From Pseudomonadota bacterium (lineage in GTDB: Bacteria > Pseudomonadota > Alphaproteobacteria > Sphingomonadales > Sphingomonadaceae), in assembly GCA_023422695.1 (NCBI GenBank), contig JAFAGN010000110.1, positions 1 to 5,490 of the forward strand: a stretch of 5,490 nt of DNA, in the 5' to 3' direction. The position numbers and the translations under genes were made by a program. Below, piece after piece: positions 1-5,329 of the stretch. The notes under the pieces were generated by a model. It was not told where the DNA came from. It was given only the letters and a program-made list of their open reading frames with translations, and did no database searches. Every line of letters starts with the position of its first letter. The stretch's first letter is position 1.

Positions 1-453
1 ATGTACATCAACTCGCCGGGCGGCGTCGTCACGGCGGGCATGGCGATCCATGACACGATGCAATATATCCGCCCGCGCGTCGGCACGGTGTGCATCGGCC
101 AGGCCGCGTCGATGGGCAGCTTCCTGCTCGCCGCGGGCGAGCCCGGCATGCGCGTCGCGCTGACCAACGCCCGCGTGATGGTCCACCAGCCGTCGGGCGG
201 TGCGCGCGGCATGGCGTCGGACATCGAAATCCAGGCCAAGGAAATCCTGCGCATCCGCAAGCGGATGAACGACCTTTATGTGAAATATACCGGCAAATCG
301 CTGAAAGACATTGAAAAGGCGATGGACCGCGACACCTTCCTCGAAGCCGATGAAGCCAAGGCGTTCGGCATCGTCGATCATGTGTACGACCGCCGCCCGG
401 GCCTGCCCGGCGACGAAGCCCCCAAGGATGTCAGCGAAGGCCCCACGCCCTGA
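1..453 (+). CDS. clpP: ATP-dependent Clp protease proteolytic subunit ClpP (5' truncated by window edge)
   Basis: ClpP is the serine peptidase of the cytoplasmic ClpXP/ClpAP proteases; two stacked heptamers form a chamber that degrades chains fed in by ClpX or ClpA. The visible 150 residues begin at the conserved YINSPGG strand. The catalytic triad is complete by alignment to the E. coli protein from memory: Ser37 in GQAASMGS, His62 in MVHQPSGG, and Asp111 in the DRDTFL segment. About 74 N-terminal residues are missing compared with E. coli ClpP, so the Met codon at position 1 is almost certainly internal and the gene starts left of the window. The reading frame is intact to TGA at 451-453. 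The C terminus extends about 18 residues past the E. coli end and is acidic and proline-rich (PGLPGDEAP..), which is probably lineage-specific. The gene lies 170 bp upstream of its partner clpX on the same strand. Confidence 0.97.
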   Translation: MYINSPGGVVTAGMAIHDTMQYIRPRVGTVCIGQAASMGSFLLAAGEPGMRVALTNARVMVHQPSGGARGMASDIEIQAKEILRIRKRMNDLYVKYTGKSLKDIEKAMDRDTFLEADEAKAFGIVDHVYDRRPGLPGDEAPKDVSEGPTP

Positions 454-490
454 TCGGACGCGCCTTGCCGGCTTCCGGTAACTGCGTTTG

Positions 491-520
491 TTGACATCCG
501 CTTGGCGCCTTGGCGCTAAG
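491..520 (+). promoter_or_regulatory. Candidate distal promoter for clpX, overlapping a small hairpin
   Basis: TTGACA at 491-496 is a perfect sigma-70 -35 hexamer. The best -10 at about 18 bp is GCTAAG (515-520), which matches only 3 of 6 positions. The same DNA (501-520) holds CTTGGCGC twice in tandem and can fold as an 8-bp RNA stem (501-508 with 513-520, one G-U pair) closed by a CUUG tetraloop. No T-run follows, so it is not a standard terminator for clpP. If the promoter is inactive, the hairpin may instead mark or protect the 3' end of the clpP transcript. Confidence 0.35.
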
Positions 521-527
521 CGAAACA

Positions 528-556
528 TTGAACCCATGTCACCCAATTGCCATATT
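528..556 (+). promoter_or_regulatory. Candidate clpX promoter (TTGAAC-N17-CATATT)
   Basis: TTGAAC (528-533) and CATATT (551-556) each match the sigma-70 hexamers at 4 of 6 positions and are separated by 17 bp, which would place the start of transcription near 563. The ATTGAA..CCATAT pattern also loosely resembles a heat-shock (RpoH) promoter, which would suit clpX, but the -35 lacks the leading C of CTTGAA. A second weak pair, TTGTAA (555-560) and TAGGAT (577-582) with a 16 bp spacer, lies just downstream. The choice between them cannot be made from sequence alone. Confidence 0.4.
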
Positions 557-569
557 GTAATTGGGTGAC
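538..569. promoter_or_regulatory. Perfect 32 bp palindrome, candidate operator upstream of clpX
   Basis: The arms GTCACCCAATT (538-548) and AATTGGGTGAC (559-569) are exact reverse complements, 11 of 11, separated by a 10-base AT-rich centre (549-558). The arm centres lie 21 bp apart, about two helical turns, as expected for a dimeric repressor or activator bound on one DNA face. The centre contains the candidate -10 element CATATT. No T-run follows, so this is not an intrinsic terminator. It does not match CIRCE (TTAGCACTC..GAGTGCTAA) or any operator I can name. Confidence 0.55.
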
Positions 570-588
570 CGCGGACTAGGATAAAGAC

Positions 589-611
589 GGCGGCGCCCTT
601 TTGGCGCTGCC
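589..611 (+). promoter_or_regulatory. GC-rich 5'-UTR hairpin abutting the clpX ribosome binding site
   Basis: GGCGGCGCC (589-597) pairs with GGCGCTGCC (603-611) over nine pairs, one of them G-U, around the five-base loop CTTTT. The 3' arm ends one base before the Shine-Dalgarno AGAGGA (612-617), so the folded stem leaves the ribosome binding site free but directly adjacent. It could protect the mRNA 5' end, act as a ribosome standby structure, or switch with another fold. The T-run lies in the loop rather than after the stem, so it is not an intrinsic terminator. Confidence 0.5.
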
Positions 612-617
612 AGAGGA
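612..617 (+). promoter_or_regulatory. Ribosome binding site of clpX
   Basis: AGAGGA sits six bases before the ATG at 624-626. The spacing is good and supports this start, which also gives the usual ClpX N terminus just ahead of the zinc-binding domain. Confidence 0.8.
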
Positions 618-623
618 CTATAT

Positions 624-1895
624 ATGACGAAATTGAGCGGCTCCGACAGCAAGAGCACCCTCTATTGCTCCTTTTGCGGCAAGTCGCAGCACGAAGTCCG
701 CAAGCTGATTGCGGGACCGACCGTGTTCATCTGCGACGAATGCGTCGAGCTGTGCAACGACATCATCCGTGAAGAAATCAAGGGTGGGGTCGCCGCGCGC
801 AAGGATGGCGCGGTGCCGACGCCGCTGGAAATCTGCCAGCACCTCGATTCCTATGTGATCGGCCAGAACAAAGCCAAGCGCGTCCTGTCGGTCGCGGTGC
901 ACAATCACTACAAGCGGCTCGCGAACAGCGGCCGCGGCGAAGATGTCGAACTGGCAAAGTCGAACATCCTGCTCGTCGGCCCGACCGGCAGCGGCAAGAC
1001 GTTGCTCGCACAGACGCTCGCGCGCTTCCTCGACGTGCCCTTCACCATGGCCGATGCGACGACGCTGACCGAAGCCGGCTATGTCGGCGAGGATGTCGAA
1101 AACATCATCCTGAAGCTGCTCCAGGCCAGCGACTATAATGTCGAAAAGGCGCAGCGCGGCATCGTCTATATCGACGAGATCGACAAGATCAGCCGCAAGG
1201 CCGAGAATCCGTCGATCACCCGCGACGTATCGGGCGAAGGCGTGCAGCAGGCGCTGCTGAAGCTGATGGAAGGCACGACCGCGAGCGTTCCGCCGCAGGG
1301 CGGCCGCAAGCATCCGCAGCAGGAATTCCTGCAGGTCGACACGACGAACATCCTGTTCATCGCCGGCGGCGCATTTTCGGGCCTCGAAAAGATCATCGGC
1401 GACCGCCTGCAAGGCAAGTCGATCGGTTTCGGCGCGCATGTCGCCGGGCCGGACGAACGCCGCATGGGCGAAGTGCTGAAGAATATCGAGCCCGAGGATC
1501 TGCTGAAATTCGGCCTGATCCCCGAATTCGTCGGCCGTCTGCCGGTGATCGCGACGCTCGAGGATCTCGACATCGACGCGCTGGTCAAGATCTTGGGCGA
1601 GCCCAAGAACGCGCTGGTGAAGCAGTATCGCAAGCTGTTCGATCTGGAAGAGGTCGTGCTGACCTTTACCGACGATGCGCTGGTCGCGGTTGCCAAGAAA
1701 GCGATCGAACGCAAGACCGGCGCGCGCGGGCTGCGCTCGATCGTCGAGGCGATCCTGCTCGACACGATGTTCGACCTGCCCGACCTGACCGATGTGGTCG
1801 AGATCGTCGTCGACAAGGATGTCGTCGAAGGCCGCAAGGACCCGATCCGCGTCTATGCCGACAAGGCGAAAGAGGCAGCGGGCGACGCCGCCTGA
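624..1895 (+). CDS. clpX: ATP-dependent Clp protease ATP-binding subunit ClpX
   Basis: ClpX is the AAA+ unfoldase that recognises tagged or regulatory proteins (SsrA-tagged chains and, in alphaproteobacteria, cell-cycle regulators), unfolds them with ATP and threads them into ClpP. The 423-residue protein has the normal length and every key motif. The N-terminal zinc-binding domain has Cys15, Cys18, Cys37 and Cys40. Walker A is GPTGSGKT (119-126) and Walker B is VYIDEID with Asp184 and Glu185. Pore loop 1 is GYVG (152-155) and the RKH loop is at 228-230. The ClpP-docking IGF tripeptide is at 267-269, the arginine finger is Arg305 in EFVGR, and sensor 2 is GARGLR (366-371). The start follows AGAGGA at six bases. 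Its spacing from clpP and the structured spacer suggest its own promoter, perhaps with some read-through from clpP. No truncation or missing residue is seen. Confidence 0.99.
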   Translation: MTKLSGSDSKSTLYCSFCGKSQHEVRKLIAGPTVFICDECVELCNDIIREEIKGGVAARKDGAVPTPLEICQHLDSYVIGQNKAKRVLSVAVHNHYKRLANSGRGEDVELAKSNILLVGPTGSGKTLLAQTLARFLDVPFTMADATTLTEAGYVGEDVENIILKLLQASDYNVEKAQRGIVYIDEIDKISRKAENPSITRDVSGEGVQQALLKLMEGTTASVPPQGGRKHPQQEFLQVDTTNILFIAGGAFSGLEKIIGDRLQGKSIGFGAHVAGPDERRMGEVLKNIEPEDLLKFGLIPEFVGRLPVIATLEDLDIDALVKILGEPKNALVKQYRKLFDLEEVVLTFTDDALVAVAKKAIERKTGARGLRSIVEAILLDTMFDLPDLTDVVEIVVDKDVVEGRKDPIRVYADKAKEAAGDAA

Positions 1896-1898
1896 GTC

Positions 1899-1928
1899 GC
1901 GGCGGGTGTAATCCCGCCGCAAATTTCT
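1899..1928 (+). terminator. Probable terminator hairpin after clpX
   Basis: GCGGCGGG (1899-1906) and CCCGCCGC (1913-1920) form a perfect 8-bp stem with the six-base loop TGTAAT, starting four bases after the clpX stop codon. The tail AAATTTCT has only a short T-run, so termination may be inefficient or the hairpin may mainly protect the 3' end. Confidence 0.55.
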
Positions 1929-1956
1929 CGACTCGGCGCCAGCAACGCGCAAAAAT

Positions 1957-1974
1957 TGTTGCAATGCAGCAACA
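1957..1974. repeat. TGC-rich inverted repeat (TGTTGC-N6-GCAACA)
   Basis: TGTTGC (1957-1962) and GCAACA (1969-1974) are perfect 6-bp arms around AATGCA. The core TTGC-AAT-GCAG differs by one base from CTGC-N3-GCAG, the TGC-rich operator pattern that I recall for PhaR, the polyhydroxyalkanoate regulator of alphaproteobacteria. Read on the minus strand, the hairpin is followed by ATTTTT, so it could instead act as a weak terminator for antisense transcription. Neither reading is certain. Confidence 0.4.
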
Positions 1975-2000
1975 GTTGCCAGAAAAAACGCATCTGCGCC

Positions 2001-2009
2001 TGTGGATAA
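2001..2009 (-). promoter_or_regulatory. Consensus DnaA box (TTATCCACA on the minus strand)
   Basis: TGTGGATAA on the plus strand is an exact 9 of 9 match to the high-affinity DnaA box TTATCCACA. It lies about 190 bp before the receptor start codon. I see no cluster of further boxes and no AT-rich unwinding element, so this is not a replication origin. It could be a single DnaA regulatory site or a chance match. Confidence 0.5.
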
Positions 2010-2079
2010 TTCCGCGGCGGTGACGGAAATCGGGGCTTTTTGATCCTTTTCCGTTCAGCCGCGCCGCACATGGCTTGCA

Positions 2080-2109
2080 CTGTCACAATTGCTGTCACAA
2101 TCGTGCCAC
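2080..2109 (+). promoter_or_regulatory. Tandem CTGTCAC repeat, Pho-box-like, upstream of the receptor gene
   Basis: CTGTCAC occurs at 2080-2086 and 2092-2098, each followed by AAT, giving two 12-bp units that match at 11 of 12 positions. A degenerate third unit, GTGCCAC (5 of 7), follows at 2103-2109. PhoB boxes are direct repeats of CTGTCAT with an 11-bp period. The first-to-second step here is 12 bp, one too many, whereas second-to-third is exactly 11 bp. A poor promoter (TTGCAC at 2075-2080, CACAAT at 2096-2101, 15 bp spacer) overlaps the repeats. The site is about 90 bp upstream of the start codon. Confidence 0.4.
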
Positions 2110-2180
2110 ATGCGGGCTTCAGGGGCGCTCGCAGGACTTGCGCGCCCCAATTTCGCGCGCCTGCCGAACGACACCACACC

Positions 2181-2187
2181 AAGGGGA
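2181..2187 (+). promoter_or_regulatory. Ribosome binding site of the TonB receptor gene
   Basis: AAGGGGA ends nine bases before the ATG at 2197. It selects this start over the in-frame ATGs at 2089 and 2110: only the 2197 start puts a clean signal peptide at the N terminus, and the upstream 36 codons would run through the regulatory repeats. Confidence 0.75.
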
Positions 2188-2196
2188 CATCCTGAC

Positions 2197-4815
2197 ATGA
2201 ATTTCCGTCACACGCTTGCCGCCAGCTGCGCGCTGATCCCGGTTGCGCTGCTTTCCACGCCCGCCTTTGCCCAGTCGACGGGTTCGGTCGATTTCGACGA
2301 AGAAATCGTCGTTACCGGCGTTTCGGCAACCGATGTTGTCGGCATCTCGGTCCCCGACACGTCGAAGGCGAAAGCCGTTCTGGGTCAGGAAGTCATCGAA
2401 CGCCAGAACCCCGGCCAGACGATTCTCGACACCATCAACCTGCTGCCCGGCGTCAACTTCACCAATAACGATGCCTATGGTTCGGCCGGTGGTCAGCTCA
2501 CGATCCGCGGCTTTTCGGCTGACCGCATCAGCCTGACCTTCGACGGTGTGCCGCTGAACGATTCGGGCAACTATGCGATCTATTCGAACCAGCAGCTCGA
2601 CCCCGAGCTGATCGAGCAGGTCAACGTCAACCTCGGTTCGACCGACGTCGACAGCCCGACCGCCGCCGCGACCGGTTCGACCGTCAACTATCGCACCCTC
2701 ACCCCGACCGAAGAATTCGGTATGCGGGTGTCGGGTTCGGCCGGCGAATATGAATTCATGCGCATTTTCGGCCTGGTGAACATCGGCGAATTTACGCCGT
2801 GGGGTACGCGCGCGTTCGTGTCGGCATCGACCGCATCGAACAACAACCCGTTCAACAATTATGGCCGTCTGCGCAAAAAGCAGTTCAACGGTCGCGTGTG
2901 GCAGCCGCTGGGCGACAACGGTGACTTCATCTCGGTCGCTGGCCACTACAACGTCAACCGCAACAACTTCTTCGGCTCGGTGCCGCTGCGCCTCGACGCC
3001 AACCGCGTCGTCGGTTCGGGTTCGGGCAACCGCTTCCCGCTCGACAAGGACGAGCGCGAATATGACATCGCCGCGCCCTGCACCACCACCGCCACCGTTC
3101 GCCCGGGCGTCGCTGATACGCAGTCGAGCTGCGGGACCGAATTCGACCGTCGCTATAACCCGTCCAACACGGGTAACATCCGCGGCGCATCGAAGTTCAC
3201 CCTGACCGAAGGCCTCGTCCTGACCGTCGACCCGAGCTATCAGTATGTGAAGGCCAATGGCGGCGGCACCGTGACCGCCAACGAAGGCTTCCGCGACATC
3301 AATCCTGGCGCTGGTGTTACCAACTCGACCGGTTACCTGGGCGGCCAGCCCTATTTCGGCCGTGACCTCAACGGCGACGGTGACATCCTCGACCGCGTGT
3401 CGATGCTGGCACCGAGCCAGACGCAGACGCACCGTTATGGCGTGATCGCCAACCTGCGCTGGGACATCAACGATAGCCACACCGTTCGCGCTGGCTTCAC
3501 CTATGACCGCGCACGCCACCGCCAGACCGGCGAAGTGGGCCTGTTGCAGTTCAACGGCGAGCCGTTCAGCGTCTTCCCCGTGACCGACAATCCGCAGGCC
3601 GATGCCACCGGCGTCATCCTGCAAAAGCGTGACCGCCTCTCCTATGCGATCCTGACCCAGGTTTCGGGCGAGTATCGCGGTGAATGGGCCGATGGCCGCA
3701 TCATCACCACGGCCGGCATCCGTGCGCCGTTCTTCAAGCGCGACCTGAACAACAATTGCTTCACGTCGAGCGACACGGGCTTCCTCGAGTGTTTCGGCAG
3801 CGCCACCGATCCGCGCAATGCGACCTACGCCACGCTGAATCCGACGATCCAGGGTCCGCAGCAGCGCGTACTGAAGTATGACGACATCCTTCCCAACGTC
3901 GGCTTGATGTTCAAGCCGAACAGCCAGATGTCGGTGTTCGCCAACTACTCGAAGGGTCTGCAGGTTCCGGGCACCGACGCGCTGTACAACGCGTTCTTCT
4001 TTGCCCCGAACACGGCTTCGGCGCGCCCGTCGCCCGAAACGAGCGACAACTTCGACCTCGGCTTCCGCTATCGCACCAGCAAGGTGCAGGCGCAGATTTC
4101 GGGTTGGTTCACCAAGTATAACGATCGTCTGGCCTCGGCCTTCGATCCGGAAACCGACCGCAACCTGTATCGCAACCTGGGCCGCGTCGACAAATATGGC
4201 ATCGACGGCAGCATCGCATACCAGCCGGTTCCCGAACTGGCGCTGTATGTCTTTGGTTCGTGGATGAAGTCGGAAATCAAGGACAACGTCCAGTCGGGCG
4301 AATGCACCGCGGCGCAGGTCACCGGCGCGATCGCCGGTTGCACCACCGTCGGTCAGCCGATCTTTGTCGCAACCGCCGGTAACCGGGAATCGGGCGCACC
4401 CGAATACAGCTTCGGCGGCACCGTCCGCGGGACGCTGGGTCCGGTCGAACTCGGTATCACCGGCAAGCGCACCGGCGGCCGGTTCATCTATGACACCAAC
4501 CTGCCGGTCTATGCGCAGACGACACCTGCCCCGGCTGCACCGACTGCGGTCTATCCGGCCAAGACCAACGCCTATTGGCTGGTCAATCTGGACGCGCGGC
4601 TCGGTCTGGAATGGGCGGGTCTGAACGACAAGACCTTCCTCCAGCTGAACGTCTATAACCTGTTCGACTCGCTGTATGTCGGCAACTACACGCCTGGTCT
4701 GAACCAGGGTGGTGTGCTTGGCCCGAACGTGTATGCCGGTTCGCTGGCGTCGGCGCCCAACGCTCAGATCGGCGCGCCGCGCACGATCAGCGCGACGCTG
4801 ACCGTCGGCTTCTAA
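2197..4815 (+). CDS. TonB-dependent outer membrane receptor, substrate unknown
   Basis: This 872-residue protein is a 22-strand outer-membrane barrel of the TonB-dependent receptor family, which imports scarce ligands such as siderophores, vitamins, saccharides or other organics using TonB-ExbBD energy. A Sec signal peptide (1-25) ends in AFA before Gln26. A TonB box-like EEIVVTG follows at 35-41, then the plug domain (about 55-168) with LTIRGF and the FDGVPLND segment. The barrel runs to the C-terminal Phe872 (TLTVGF), the outer-membrane assembly signal. There is no N-terminal signalling (STN) domain, so control through a FecI/FecR pair is not expected. Cysteines outside the signal peptide fall in three close pairs (295/312, 521/532, 703/715), probably in surface loops. 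An acidic DLNGDGDILD segment (390-399) resembles a calcium loop. The gene stands alone, with no transporter or enzyme gene beside it to indicate the ligand; the upstream repeats hint at phosphate control, but this is speculative. The family is certain, the substrate is not. Confidence 0.95.
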   Translation: MNFRHTLAASCALIPVALLSTPAFAQSTGSVDFDEEIVVTGVSATDVVGISVPDTSKAKAVLGQEVIERQNPGQTILDTINLLPGVNFTNNDAYGSAGGQLTIRGFSADRISLTFDGVPLNDSGNYAIYSNQQLDPELIEQVNVNLGSTDVDSPTAAATGSTVNYRTLTPTEEFGMRVSGSAGEYEFMRIFGLVNIGEFTPWGTRAFVSASTASNNNPFNNYGRLRKKQFNGRVWQPLGDNGDFISVAGHYNVNRNNFFGSVPLRLDANRVVGSGSGNRFPLDKDEREYDIAAPCTTTATVRPGVADTQSSCGTEFDRRYNPSNTGNIRGASKFTLTEGLVLTVDPSYQYVKANGGGTVTANEGFRDINPGAGVTNSTGYLGGQPYFGRDLNGDGDILDRVSMLAPSQTQTHRYGVIANLRWDINDSHTVRAGFTYDRARHRQTGEVGLLQFNGEPFSVFPVTDNPQADATGVILQKRDRLSYAILTQVSGEYRGEWADGRIITTAGIRAPFFKRDLNNNCFTSSDTGFLECFGSATDPRNATYATLNPTIQGPQQRVLKYDDILPNVGLMFKPNSQMSVFANYSKGLQVPGTDALYNAFFFAPNTASARPSPETSDNFDLGFRYRTSKVQAQISGWFTKYNDRLASAFDPETDRNLYRNLGRVDKYGIDGSIAYQPVPELALYVFGSWMKSEIKDNVQSGECTAAQVTGAIAGCTTVGQPIFVATAGNRESGAPEYSFGGTVRGTLGPVELGITGKRTGGRFIYDTNLPVYAQTTPAPAAPTAVYPAKTNAYWLVNLDARLGLEWAGLNDKTFLQLNVYNLFDSLYVGNYTPGLNQGGVLGPNVYAGSLASAPNAQIGAPRTISATLTVGF

Positions 4816-4840
4816 GCCGCACGGACAGACCAAGAAAACA

Positions 4841-4871
4841 GGGCGCGGGAGGCAACTCCCGCGCCCTTTTT
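4841..4871. terminator. Strong bidirectional intrinsic terminator between receptor gene and sufE
   Basis: GGGCGCGGGAG (4841-4851) and CTCCCGCGCCC (4856-4866) form a perfect 11-bp stem with a GCAA (GNRA-type) tetraloop, followed by TTTTT (4867-4871). On the other strand the stem is followed by TGTTTTCTT, the complement of the A-rich run at 4832-4840, so it can also end sufE transcription. It starts 25 bases after the receptor stop codon and 52 bases beyond the sufE stop, as expected for a convergent gene pair. Confidence 0.93.
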
Positions 4872-4918
4872 CGTGGTAGTTGGGGCGGCGGCGCGGCGGC
4901 GCGCGCCCTGTGGGTGCG

Positions 4919-5329
4919 TCAGCCCGCGGCGATGCGCCTTGCGGTGTCCTGGACCAGCGCGATCATGTTGGGGACGCCCTGGGTACGGTTCGACGACAGC
5001 TGGCGCGTGAGGTCGAACGGGGCGAGCGCGGCGGCGATGTCCATCGCGGCAACGTCCGCAGCGGGCTTGTCCTGCACCGCGGCGAGGACGAGCGCGACGA
5101 TGCCCTTGGTGATCGCGGCGTTGCTGTCGGCCAGGAAATGCAGGCGGCCATCGGCCTGCGGCACCGGATAGACCCAGACGCTGGCGCTGCACCCGCGCAC
5201 CAGCGTCGCGTCGGTCTTGAGCGCGCCCGGCATCGGATCGAGTTCGCGGCCGAGTTCGATCAGCAGCCGATAGCGATCGTCGCCGTCGAGGAAGTCATAT
5301 TCGTCGTGGATGTCGGTCAGGCTGCGCAT
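4919..5329 (-). CDS. sufE: SufE-family cysteine desulfurase sulfur acceptor
   Basis: SufE accepts the persulfide sulfur from the cysteine desulfurase SufS, stimulates its turnover and passes the sulfur to the SufBCD scaffold for Fe-S cluster assembly in the cytoplasm. The 136 residues match the family length (E. coli SufE 138). The active-site cysteine is Cys47 in VRGCSASVWV, equivalent to E. coli Cys51. Other family blocks are DRYRLLIELGREL (18-30), DSNAAITKGIVALV (68-81) and LTRQLSSNRTQGVPNMI (107-123). The N terminus starts just before the expected DEYDFLD helix, so the ATG at 5327-5329 is plausible, although no Shine-Dalgarno precedes it: the upstream sequence is C-rich. The gene stands apart from any suf operon and converges on the receptor gene across a shared terminator. 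CsdE is a close homologue, but this cannot be settled without the paired desulfurase. Confidence 0.93.
   Translation of the reverse strand: MRSLTDIHDEYDFLDGDDRYRLLIELGRELDPMPGALKTDATLVRGCSASVWVYPVPQADGRLHFLADSNAAITKGIVALVLAAVQDKPAADVAAMDIAAALAPFDLTRQLSSNRTQGVPNMIALVQDTARRIAAG

Larger units (their letters stand above)
1896..2196. other. Non-coding spacer between clpX and the TonB receptor gene
   Basis: This 301-base stretch holds no convincing gene. In order it carries the clpX hairpin, a GANTC site (GACTC, 1930-1934, the CcrM methylation motif), a TGC-rich inverted repeat, a consensus DnaA box, a T-rich patch around 2037-2050, a tandem CTGTCAC repeat and the ribosome binding site of the receptor gene. 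Its lower GC content compared with the flanking genes and the density of motifs suggest a regulated promoter region for the receptor. Confidence 0.6.

Noticed and set aside
1..453. ClpP as a complete short protein starting at the ATG at position 1
   Set aside because: The sequence begins in the middle of the ClpP fold, about 74 residues into the E. coli protein; the gene is cut by the window edge.
538..569. Palindrome as CIRCE (HrcA) site or intrinsic terminator
   Set aside because: The arms do not match TTAGCACTC/GAGTGCTAA and no T-run follows the stem.
618..1964. 448-codon open frame on the minus strand opposite clpX
   Set aside because: Same codon-bias shadow; the sequence is repetitive (Asp/Arg/Leu/Ala-rich) and ClpX on the plus strand has every family motif.
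2089..2196. Upstream in-frame start for the receptor, adding 36 residues
   Set aside because: It would bury the signal peptide, lies in the CTGTCAC repeats and lacks a ribosome binding site, whereas the 2197 ATG has AAGGGGA nine bases upstream.
1896..2196. Replication origin suggested by the DnaA box
   Set aside because: Only one consensus box is present, with no box cluster or long AT-rich unwinding region, and the neighbours are not typical origin genes.
1896..2196. Fur box or CtrA site (TTAA-N7-TTAA) controlling the receptor
   Set aside because: I found no 19-bp Fur-like palindrome and no paired TTAA motif in this spacer.
2119..4833. Very long open frame (904 codons) on the minus strand opposite the receptor gene
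   Set aside because: Its product is Arg/Val/Ala-rich low-complexity sequence with no recognisable domain. G/C-ending codons on the plus strand remove stops from this antisense frame. The plus-strand receptor is unmistakable.
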